Shown piece by piece: positions 8,901-15,187 of a DNA stretch of 64,000 bases. The DNA is taken from assembly GCF_000739615.1 (NCBI RefSeq), contig NZ_BATP01000060.1, positions 217,436 to 281,435 on the forward strand, given 5' to 3'. Position numbers and translations under genes: made by a program. The notes under the pieces were generated by a model. That model did no database searches. It was not told where the DNA came from and saw only the letters and a program-made list of their open reading frames with translations. Each line of letters starts with the position of its first letter. The stretch's first letter is position 1. The stretch comes from Haloferula sp. BvORR071. Lineage in GTDB: Bacteria > Verrucomicrobiota > Verrucomicrobiia > Verrucomicrobiales > Akkermansiaceae.

Positions 8901-11067
8901 CGGCACCGATGGCATCAGCTTCCCGAACCGCATCGCGGCAGCGCCAGCCACTCTCAATGGCGACACGGATCTCCCGGTACACCTTGACTTGGCCGATCTG
9001 CAGCCCGGCGTGAACTATCGCTTCCGCACCGTCGCCGCGCGTGCCGGGGATCCCCTCGCCACCACCACCGGCGAGACCAAGAGCTTCAAGAGCGACGGCT
9101 TGGTGGGCCTCTTGCAGATCTTCCCGCGCGAATTGGATGCCTCCGAGCATCAGGGTCAGTTGAAGGTGAATCTACTCCCGGCTGGTACCGGTTCTTGGCG
9201 CTTTGTCGGGGAGATCGCCTGGCGTGCTTCCGGGACCACTGCCACCGGCTTGGCCACAGGCGATCGCGAGATCGAGTTCTTGCCGGTCACCGGCTACAAC
9301 CAGCCCGGCCGTGAATTGGTCGGCGTGATCAGCGGTGCTCCAATCGTGGTCCTGAATCGCGAATACTTCGTCTCCGCCACGCCACCGAATGCCGGCCTGA
9401 AGGTCAACCTGCTGCCCGCCGACCGCACTGGCCCCGCCGTATCCCTGACCAATCGCGTCCAGTGGCGGCTCTTCGGCTACACCGGCCTGCCGTGGCGCGA
9501 GTCCGGCGAGGTGCTCACCGGCCTCACGCCCGGCACCTACCTGATTGAATTCAAGGCTGCACTCGACCTCCACTCGCCGCCGCCTTGCAAGTTGGTCATC
9601 GCCGCTGGCCAGACTCGCACTGCCACCTTTGCCTACAACGCGGACCAGGATGCGGATGCCAGCTCGATCCGCGTGCTCGATTACACGGAAGTCTCCACGC
9701 GCCACAACCAGCCCTATGGTTTCGTTGGCCAGATCCGCAACGACACCGGCTCGCACAGTGGCTTCGCGGTGAAGACCCGGGTCGTGGCCACTACCGCCCA
9801 GGCCCTGTTCGATGAAGTCACGCTCTCGCAGATTCCCGGTGTGGAGTGGCTCTTCCAGCAGGATAAGGCTGTCAATGAGCCCAAGCCCCAGACTCCGCGC
9901 GGCTTCTATGCCTTTGATGGCTACGCCGCCCAGCGCGGGTTGGAGAATACGCCCGGCAAGCTCTCCACCGCAGCTGAGGATCTCAATGTCGCGGCGCTCT
10001 ACTTCCTGGAGGATGCAGGCCGCGGCGGATACTCCGGCTTCATCGCCAGCGACGATAACACCAAGCCCTTGCTGAACTCGACCGATCTCAAGACCCTGGT
10101 CGGCTATCCGGTGCGCGGTGGCGGGTCCACGTCCAACCATGGGCGCATGCAGGCCAGCCGGGTGAATGCCAGCGCCTACACCGCGCTGTCCTCGGTCACC
10201 TACGATTCGACGAAGATCAAGGGCCTCAGCGGCATGGATGGCGGCCCGCTTTGTATTCAGGTGAGTGGCGGCAGCTACTTCCCGGCGGGCATCTTCACCG
10301 GCGGTGGCAATCCGCGGAGCTTGGTCCGAGCGATCGATGCCGGCGTGATCGATCTCTTCAACCGTGCCGAGCTGACCGCAAACACCGGCAACAACAACAG
10401 CAGTGGCGGAGTCTTCCACACCAGCTACACGGCGGTCTCCACCAGTGCTGGTAAGGGCTCTCTGCAGGTGGTGCTCGAGCCGCTTGAGGCCCGGCTCGCC
10501 GGTGCCCTCTGGAAGCTGGGCAGTGACTCCGCGTTCCTGAGCTCTGGCATCCGTAAGAACAATCTCTCCGCAGGCGACTACATCCTCCAGCTCAAGGCGG
10601 TTCCCGGCTTCCAGACTCCACCGCAGGGGACCACCACGGTGCAGGCCAATAACCTGACCGTCGTGACCTTCACCTACCAACCGGAGATCTCGGGCGTCTC
10701 CGCATGGCGGATCACGAACTTCGGCTCGGCGACGAATTCCGGCAGCGCCGCGGACGGCCAAGACCCCGACGGCGACGGCAGCTTAAACATCGACGAATAC
10801 ACCGCAGGCACCGATCCGAACGATCCGCACGATGTCTTCCAAGTCACTAACGGTGGCCGTCAGGGCGATACCTTCGCGCTGACAGTACCGGTCAAGACCG
10901 GGCGGATCTACACCCTCCAGCGCCGTACCAGCCTGGAGTCGGAGGATTGGTCGGACGTGATCGTCCAAGGCCCGGTGACGGTGGATGGCACCATGATCCT
11001 CAGTGACCCCGCAGCCACTGCGGCCGCCGGTTTCTACCGCGTGAAGGTCGAGTCGCTGGTGCCATGA
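2989..11067 (+). CDS. Giant secreted multidomain protein with duplicated trypsin-like module
   Basis: 2692 residues. A signal peptide (residues 1-27) is followed by an autotransporter-associated beta-strand repeat (about 130-230). Then come two copies of one module: a cadherin-like beta-sandwich, three to four FN3-like domains with the motif FEYGLTTAYG, carrier-like beta domains, and a trypsin-like domain. Copy 1 (260-1278) has a full triad: His987 (TAGHV), Asp1049, Ser1132 (GASGGP). Copy 2 (1538-2564) has Gln2271, Asn2333 and Asp2417 at the same places and cannot be a serine protease. Between the copies are two putative Ig domains and one Ig-like domain. The C-terminus has a calcium-binding thrombospondin-3-like stretch (DPDGDGSLNIDEY) and a beta module ending in FYRV. 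Function is probably extracellular or surface proteolysis and adhesion (inference). Confidence 0.9.
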   Translation: MFPSCLARIRHALRSSALLLMVSSAAAVDPVHFTWTDAVAGNWSDATKWTDNLASGAALTAAGQPAYTLQFSVAGSYTVTQDLNAGFQLNRLVLGGSELTLEGHGIQFVANAATAPEIQRKGAAPVLIHAPVILGAELNFGGTGSGTVTLAGGVSGTGSLVKSGAGVLALTGSTAYSGNTTVNAGTLQLAQANAANDSTTVTIAAGAKLQLDFTGNDTVLSLVLGGVVQPDGIYDASNSGGAITGTGAIKVFTPPPVLSSNANLSGLLVSGATLSPAFNSSTSVYSTTVGTNITSVIVTPTAAFAGATIRVNGNPVLSGVASLPINLNVGNNLISTVVTAENGLTTKTYTLAVNRAAPATVATVPAVVIDASRATLNGTVNPNGVATVYFEYGLSEAYGNRTPERDVSGTGSRPFAASLTGLQGATTYYFRAVVVSPAGTVYGNGLSFLTPPQPPVAATGTPSTITSNSATLVGAVNPGGVKASAYFEYGLTTAYGRGTPVQDIPAGTVAVGVQAANVALIPGATYHYRLVASNSAGTAFGDDVIFTVTAGGGGGNPTAAPTVTTASELGVTAESAILRGTVNPNKGTTLVRFEYGPTTNYGQFSPWQGIGNGDGEVDVARNLQGLLPGSTYHYRLIGSNNLGTGTGADEEFTTAFPAPTAVTGASTILTTTSVKLDGTIRARGATVEAWIEYGTDGVSFPNSFRAVPGDVSGDVNTDVSYEVLNLQAGVTYYYRVRASGPNGEGLGETKSFDVASLSGLIQQFPPGVAEADRQGSVNITLSPPDIGGGWRFAGEQFWRESGVPATGLTAGDRIVEYRPAPGYVKPGNETVAVASGASPVTLSRAYTATADPANGSLTVVLKPQDLTEGTAPARWEFFGEGDADWKESGFTATGLVPGNYVILCKEVEGRSTPQPVTASVADGQATNLTITYFIKEEPVGTPPDVLSFEAVSNDETLPNAYVGQLRGDAGSGSGFVVSPRVVVTAGHVIFDDGTLAATTGLQWLFQHDRNVHDPVPQTPRGFFLMSGYAAQRAVDNSPGVSSPASQNLDAGTLFFFENAGRGGFSGYLASDTLSNNFLLSDSLKTFTGYPIDGIPEANLDRMHATAAANVPFTKSFGRTYITSAIRGSGGASGGPLCVLNENGAYYPAAIYLGGTNQTVVRALDSDVVSMIKFAETSSGAAAGATGGSIGEPVQETYDETTLGALKVIIEPVAARAAGAGWKLNGQPSYLLSGAQLDDLNPDILNISFATVDGFVPPAPQVATVTAGLLTTITFTYEGIFDRPSITSAGAVVGTKGQELSYQIVADHSALLYTLLGLLPSGLEFNPVTGVISGTLHEAGVFPVTIGASNSGGAGNRQLVITSLPVMADQTFIAPYHALMSFQPLSSEMGVGGLAWTASGLPQGVQINPAAGLLSGVPAEPGVYQVNLSVSNRGATAAAKLELTITGTPPQITTNPAATRSLQYGTSTTLSVAASGSPEPTYQWYEGPSGDTSTPVAGATATLFTTPPLTGNTSYWARASSISGSADSTATQISILPSANANLTGLSTSEGPVLPFNPATTSYTLNVPNEVPSILITPVVEVSQSVVKVKNIVVPTDAASDPIALVLGSNAIFIDVKSGDDSTTKRYTLTVVRAQPSSVTTGTATPVADTTATLRGTSTPNGAGTVFFQYGATTAYGNATPGVDISGSTSQAVVAAVTGLSSKTTYHFRIGITTGAGTIFGADKTFVTASAPPYVATGQASDVEATKVKLIGAVDTNGTTTSVHFEWGETTSYGQSTPVQVVPGGTTVVDISYLLEGLTPDTIYHYRLTGTSSAGNTFGEDLVFIPNQAGSGTGTPQLIPAVTTVGSLDVTTSGATLQGAANPMGGTTFARFEYGLTTAYGNSSPVRGIGSGSDPATVVAPITGLAPGKTYHYRLNATNSLGTGYGQDLTFQTGFSAPQAKTTGATPISSTSVRLLGTVNPRGTAAQAFFEYGTDGISFPNRIAAAPATLNGDTDLPVHLDLADLQPGVNYRFRTVAARAGDPLATTTGETKSFKSDGLVGLLQIFPRELDASEHQGQLKVNLLPAGTGSWRFVGEIAWRASGTTATGLATGDREIEFLPVTGYNQPGRELVGVISGAPIVVLNREYFVSATPPNAGLKVNLLPADRTGPAVSLTNRVQWRLFGYTGLPWRESGEVLTGLTPGTYLIEFKAALDLHSPPPCKLVIAAGQTRTATFAYNADQDADASSIRVLDYTEVSTRHNQPYGFVGQIRNDTGSHSGFAVKTRVVATTAQALFDEVTLSQIPGVEWLFQQDKAVNEPKPQTPRGFYAFDGYAAQRGLENTPGKLSTAAEDLNVAALYFLEDAGRGGYSGFIASDDNTKPLLNSTDLKTLVGYPVRGGGSTSNHGRMQASRVNASAYTALSSVTYDSTKIKGLSGMDGGPLCIQVSGGSYFPAGIFTGGGNPRSLVRAIDAGVIDLFNRAELTANTGNNNSSGGVFHTSYTAVSTSAGKGSLQVVLEPLEARLAGALWKLGSDSAFLSSGIRKNNLSAGDYILQLKAVPGFQTPPQGTTTVQANNLTVVTFTYQPEISGVSAWRITNFGSATNSGSAADGQDPDGDGSLNIDEYTAGTDPNDPHDVFQVTNGGRQGDTFALTVPVKTGRIYTLQRRTSLESEDWSDVIVQGPVTVDGTMILSDPAATAAAGFYRVKVESLVP
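3766..10680 (+). repeat. Two-fold internal duplication (unit about 3.06 kb, offset about 3.83 kb)
   Basis: Residues 260-1278 (3766-6822) and 1538-2564 (7600-10680) of the giant protein align domain for domain. Matching landmarks are NANLSGL/NANLTGL (261 and 1539), the FEYG(L/T)-type FN3 repeats, the QTPRGF block of the protease domain, and the GGP loop. The offset is 1278 residues at the start and 1284-1285 at the catalytic positions, so only small indels have accumulated. Confidence 0.85.
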
Positions 11068-11152
11068 CGGGAATATTCGCCGGAATGCCACGTTTTTTCA
11101 GGGGTAAAAAGCGATTGGGTATTAGTGCTGCTATTAGCGGCCGCCTTCTCGC

Positions 11153-12967
11153 ATGAAATCCCCTGTATCTCACGTCCTCAAGGTCCTTCACGAACGCTAT
11201 GCCACCCTCCGCGAAGGCAAGGTGGCGGACTACATCCCGGAGCTTTCCAAGGCCAATCCCGATTGGTTCGGCATCTGCATCGCGACCCGTGACGGGCATC
11301 TCTACGAGGTAGGGGACACGCGCCAGAAGTTCACCATCCAGTCGATCTCCAAGGCGCTTTCCTATGGCCTGGCGCTAGAGGACCGGGGCGAGGACCACGT
11401 GCTCAAGCGGATCGGGGTGGAGCCATCGGGGGATGCCTTCAATGCGATCAGCCTGAAGCCCGGGTCGGGAGCACCCTTCAACCCGATGATCAATGCCGGG
11501 GCGATTGCCACCTGCGGACAGATCCTCAAGATCGACGGGGAATCACGGATCGAGCGCATCGCCAAATACCTCTCGCGCTGCGCTGGCGGGCAACTGGAGA
11601 TCGATGAGGAGATCTACCGCTCCGAAAGCATGACCGGTCACCGCAACCGTGCGATCGGCTGGATGCTGCGAAACTTCGACATCATCGAGGAAGAGCCCCG
11701 CGAAATTCTGGAGACTTACTTCCAGCAGTGCTCGCTCAAGGTGACCTGTGCCGATCTCGCGGTGATGGGCGCGACCTTGGCCAATCAAGGCTTCAACCCG
11801 ATCACCGGCGAGCGCGCAATCGCCCATGAGTATGTGGACAACGTCTTGGGAGTGATGGCCAGTTGCGGGATGTATGATTGGTCGGGCGAGTGGATCTATC
11901 GCGTCGGCCTGCCAGCGAAGAGTGGGGTAGGGGGCGGCATCCTCGCCGTATTGCCAGGCCAGCTCGGCATCGGCGTTTTCTCGCCACCGCTGGATGAGCA
12001 GGGGAATAGCGTCCGCGGCATCCGCGTCTGCATGGATCTCGCCCGCGAACTCTCGCTGCACATGTTCAACCCCAGCGCCGTGCCCCAGCCCGCGCTGCGC
12101 CGCAGCTACAATGCCTCGCAGGTGAATTCCCGACGTCGCCTGCCCGCCATCACCTTTCGCGAGCTGCGCCGCTACGGCGACCGCATTCGGGTGCTGGAGC
12201 TGCAGGGGCCGCTGCTCTTCTCGACCTTCGAGCCGGTGATCCGCGAGCTGGTCAAGCAAGCGGCCTACTGCCAGCACATCATCCTGAACTTCACCTACGT
12301 CTTCTCGGTCGATGCCGTCTCGCTGCGGATGCTCCATCAGGTCTGGCAGCAGCTTGCGGAGGCCGGGGTGCGCTTGATCTGCTGCCACGCCGGGCGTCAC
12401 GGTCACCCAATCGCCGCCGCCGGCTTAGGTGAAGAAAGCCTTTTCACCACTGAGGATGCGGCGCTGGAGTCCTGTGAAAACGAGGTGCTGGCAGGGATCC
12501 TGCCGCACCACGAGATGGTCCCACCGCCGGTCGGACTCTTGGATTGCACGCTTTTCTCCCGCTGCGATGCCGCGGAACTCGAGCTCCTCGGCAGCCGCAT
12601 GGAAAGCGCCAGCTATGCCGCGGGCGACACCATCATCCAAAGCGGCAGCCGGGCGGACGAGCTCTTTGTCCTCACTTCCGGCAGCGTCGAGGTCCGGCTC
12701 AACCTCGGTAACAAGCGCTACCAGCGGCTCGACGTCTTCTCTTCGGGGATGAGTTTCGGCGAGCTGGCCTTCCTCGACGCCTCGCCCCGCTCGGCTGATG
12801 TCGTGGCCACCGCCGGAGTGGAATGCCGGATTATCACGCGTGCCCTCTTCGAGGAAATCGGCCACGCGCACCCGGCTCTGAAGGCCAAGATCCTGAACGA
12901 AATCGCACTCCAGCTCTGCGACCGGCTGCGGCAGGCCAATATCGAGATCTCGGCGCTCAGGAACTGA
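11153..12967 (+). CDS. glsA: Glutaminase A fused to STAS and cyclic-nucleotide-binding domains
   Basis: 604 residues. Residues 1-305 are a beta-lactamase-fold glutaminase (glutamine to glutamate plus ammonia) with the catalytic SxxK pair Ser64/Lys67 in IQSISK. Residues about 330-430 resemble a STAS (anti-sigma-antagonist type) domain. Residues about 460-590 are a cNMP-binding domain whose phosphate cassette is intact (FGELAFLDASPRSADV, Glu537 and Arg546). No signal peptide is seen, so it is cytoplasmic. The fusion suggests that glutamine hydrolysis is gated by cAMP (inference). It follows the giant protein by 85 nt and precedes a small cNMP-fold gene by 68 nt on the same strand. Confidence 0.93.
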   Translation: MKSPVSHVLKVLHERYATLREGKVADYIPELSKANPDWFGICIATRDGHLYEVGDTRQKFTIQSISKALSYGLALEDRGEDHVLKRIGVEPSGDAFNAISLKPGSGAPFNPMINAGAIATCGQILKIDGESRIERIAKYLSRCAGGQLEIDEEIYRSESMTGHRNRAIGWMLRNFDIIEEEPREILETYFQQCSLKVTCADLAVMGATLANQGFNPITGERAIAHEYVDNVLGVMASCGMYDWSGEWIYRVGLPAKSGVGGGILAVLPGQLGIGVFSPPLDEQGNSVRGIRVCMDLARELSLHMFNPSAVPQPALRRSYNASQVNSRRRLPAITFRELRRYGDRIRVLELQGPLLFSTFEPVIRELVKQAAYCQHIILNFTYVFSVDAVSLRMLHQVWQQLAEAGVRLICCHAGRHGHPIAAAGLGEESLFTTEDAALESCENEVLAGILPHHEMVPPPVGLLDCTLFSRCDAAELELLGSRMESASYAAGDTIIQSGSRADELFVLTSGSVEVRLNLGNKRYQRLDVFSSGMSFGELAFLDASPRSADVVATAGVECRIITRALFEEIGHAHPALKAKILNEIALQLCDRLRQANIEISALRN

Positions 12968-13035
12968 TCTCTGTCCGCGGATGATTTCCGGCTAGCAGTC
13001 GGCGGCTTGGCCAGTCATGTTAGGGCTATCCCACC

Positions 13036-13527
13036 ATGAGTTCGTCATCCCCTCTCGCTGAGCTCCCCGCCATCGGTTTCCTCGCCGACGTGGACGCCTC
13101 CCACCGTGAATTCCTCGCCTCCTTTGGTTCCTTCGTCCGCCCCCATAGTGGCGAGGCCCTGATCGAGGAAGGCAAGGAGCAGGAAAACCTCTACCTGATC
13201 ATCTCCGGGGTCCTGCATGTGGTCCACGAGGGAGAACGGAATCTCCTCATCGCCACCCTTGGCGCGGGAGATTCCTTGGGCGAGGTTAATGTTTTCGATC
13301 CCGCCACCGCCAGCGCCTCGGTCCTTGCCCGCAGCGAATGCCTGATTTGGCGGATTTCAGCTTCGGAACTGGAAGGCTTCTTCGAGAGCGATCCAGTGGC
13401 GGGCGTTGCCTTCATGAAGGGCCTGCTCCGCTTGGTGGGGCATCGCATTCGCGCCATGAATTCCAAGCTCGCCGAGTCGGAAGAGAAATCGACCGCGCTG
13501 CATAGCTTCTGGAAGCCCCACGCGTGA
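13036..13527 (+). CDS. Stand-alone cNMP-binding-fold protein, degenerate phosphate cassette
   Basis: 163 residues. Almost the whole protein is a cNMP-binding beta-barrel, followed by a helix of about 35 residues; there is no DNA-binding domain, so it is not a CRP/FNR regulator. The phosphate-binding cassette reads LGEVNVFDPATASASV: Glu83 is kept but the position of the phosphate-binding arginine is Ala92. It may bind cAMP weakly or not at all. The 3' end overlaps the DUF3307 gene by 4 nt, indicating coupled translation. A TGTTAGG word lies 13 nt upstream of the start. Confidence 0.85.
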   Translation: MSSSSPLAELPAIGFLADVDASHREFLASFGSFVRPHSGEALIEEGKEQENLYLIISGVLHVVHEGERNLLIATLGAGDSLGEVNVFDPATASASVLARSECLIWRISASELEGFFESDPVAGVAFMKGLLRLVGHRIRAMNSKLAESEEKSTALHSFWKPHA

Positions 13528-13883
13528 GCATCTTTCTCCAGCACGGCCCGCTTGGCCTGTTCTTCGCATTCGCGATTGCACATGCCTTGGCGGACTTCCC
13601 ACTTCAGGGGGATTACTTGGCTCGGACCAAGCAGCGCAAAAATGCGTCCACGACCTTCGAGTGGATCGCCGCCCTCAGCGCCCACTCGCTGATCCATGCG
13701 GGGGCCATGTGGATCGTCTCGGGAAGCATGGTCATCGGTGCGATCGAGTTGGTCTTGCATTGGCTGATCGATCTCGGAAAGGGCGAGGGGAGATACGGCT
13801 ACGCCACGGATCAAGCTCTCCATCTCTCTTGCAAGGTTGTCTACACCATCGCGTTCGCGATGCGGATTGATGGACTGTATTGA
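13524..13883 (+). CDS. DUF3307-family membrane protein
   Basis: 119 residues starting with GTG that overlaps the preceding stop codon (GTGA). Four hydrophobic segments and the polar motif HALADFPLQG near the N-terminus, plus HWLIDLGKG in the third segment, match the small integral membrane family DUF3307, whose biochemical role is unknown. The overlap with the degenerate cNMP-fold gene and the next cNMP-fold gene 75 nt downstream suggest that the three products work together, for example with nucleotide-sensing folds controlling a membrane component (inference). Confidence 0.8.
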   Translation: MSIFLQHGPLGLFFAFAIAHALADFPLQGDYLARTKQRKNASTTFEWIAALSAHSLIHAGAMWIVSGSMVIGAIELVLHWLIDLGKGEGRYGYATDQALHLSCKVVYTIAFAMRIDGLY

Positions 13884-13958
13884 AGGCCGCCCTGCTATTC
13901 TTCCCGTGCTGGCCTCCGGCCTGCTGCACCCGATGGTGAACCTCCCGCGCTTCTCGCC

Positions 13959-14408
13959 ATGAATCCCTTTCTTGAGATCGTTGCAGGACATCCAGTCCGC
14001 GAGTTCGCCGCGGGGGATTACATCCTGCGACAGGATGGTCCCTGCGACGAACTTTACGTTTTGCTTGAAGGCGAGGTGGAAGTAATGCGGGACGACGTCC
14101 GGGTGGCGAAGATCTCGGAATCGGGTTCGGTTTTCGGCGAGATGTCGCTGCTGCTGGGTGGGCCCTGCACCGCCAGTGTGCGTGCCTTGGGGGCCGCCCG
14201 TGTCACCACGGTCTATGAACCACGCGCCTTCCTCGCTTCATCACCGGTGGCCAGTCTGCACATCGCGGAACTGCTCGCTCACCGGATTGATGCCCTCAAC
14301 CGCTATCTGGTGGACGTGAAGCACCAGTATGAAGGCCACGATCACATCGGCATGGTGGATGATGTGCTCAGCACCCTCATGCACCGCCAACGGAAAAAGA
14401 AGCACTGA
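13959..14408 (+). CDS. Stand-alone cNMP-binding-fold protein, Arg to Cys in cassette
   Basis: 149 residues. A cNMP-binding fold covers residues 10-125, followed by a helix and a basic tail (HRQRKKKH). The phosphate cassette is FGEMSLLLGGPCTASV: Glu61 is kept, while the usual arginine is Cys70. There is no helix-turn-helix. Like the protein at 13036, it looks like a sensor or adaptor module whose ligand may differ from cAMP. It is convergent with the metallophosphoesterase gene, 13 nt away. Confidence 0.83.
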   Translation: MNPFLEIVAGHPVREFAAGDYILRQDGPCDELYVLLEGEVEVMRDDVRVAKISESGSVFGEMSLLLGGPCTASVRALGAARVTTVYEPRAFLASSPVASLHIAELLAHRIDALNRYLVDVKHQYEGHDHIGMVDDVLSTLMHRQRKKKH

Positions 14409-14421
14409 GGGGCGCCAGACC

Positions 14422-15141
14422 TCAGGCGCTCAAGCTCTTCTGCTCCACCCCGGTATCGGAATACCAGGTGACCTCCTGCTCATCGAAATCGAAGAGCAGC
14501 GCGGTCGGGCTGCTTCCGATCTGCCGCCCAGGATTGAAGGCCCACGTCTGGCCGAGGCGATCAACCCAAGCACCCTTGTCATAGAAGGGCGCGTTGTGGA
14601 TGTGACCGGAAAGGACGATCCGCGGGGAGAAGCGATCGATCCACCCGGTGAGCGTGGCATCTCCGGCGAACTGCTTGCCAGTCCAGCTTAGGGGGCCTTC
14701 CGGTGCTGCATGATAGACCCACAGCCACGGTGTGCCCTCTGGCGGAATGGCGGCGCTCAGTTGCTCTTCGACCTCGGCACATGAGACCGGGCCATCCCAC
14801 CACGGACAGATGGTGATGCGCATGCCCGCGAAGTCGATCGACTCGCCATCCACGTGAAGGCGCTCGTTCTTCACATCGCCCAGCCAGCGGGCCCGCGACT
14901 CGCCGGCAGCATCGCGATGATCCCCGTCATGATTGCCCGAGCTGACGATCACCAGGGTCAGCTCGCGCAGCCGCCGCAAATACTTTTCGATCACCACGAT
15001 CTGGATGTCGATCTCCAGTGCGCTGCCGAGGTCGAGCAGATCCCCGCCGATGATGATCGCATCGCAGCCGCTCGCCTGGGCGGTGAGCCAGTCGAACTGC
15101 TTGAGCGTATAGTGCAGGTCGGCGACGAAGAGCAGCTTCAT
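14422..15141 (-). CDS. Calcineurin-like metallophosphoesterase
   Basis: 239 residues, cytoplasmic. The dimetal phosphoesterase motifs are all visible in order: DLH (residues 8-10), GGDLLDLG, GNHDGD, an isolated His in VYHAAPEGP, and GHIHN near the C-terminus. The substrate cannot be told from sequence; the family includes cyclic-nucleotide and protein phosphatases. Its place among cNMP-binding proteins makes a cAMP phosphodiesterase role worth testing, but this is inference from context only. It lies 46 nt downstream of the antiporter gene on the same strand, so the two are probably one transcript. Confidence 0.88.
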   Translation of the reverse strand: MKLLFVADLHYTLKQFDWLTAQASGCDAIIIGGDLLDLGSALEIDIQIVVIEKYLRRLRELTLVIVSSGNHDGDHRDAAGESRARWLGDVKNERLHVDGESIDFAGMRITICPWWDGPVSCAEVEEQLSAAIPPEGTPWLWVYHAAPEGPLSWTGKQFAGDATLTGWIDRFSPRIVLSGHIHNAPFYDKGAWVDRLGQTWAFNPGRQIGSSPTALLFDFDEQEVTWYSDTGVEQKSLSA

Positions 15142-15187
15142 GCGAGCGAGGGGAGCACTCCGAAGCTGGAGTGTTCCGCGCCAAGTT

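Noticed and set aside
9172..10761. Open frame of 529 codons opposite the end of the giant secreted protein
   Set aside because: Antisense shadow with no signal, domain or start context.
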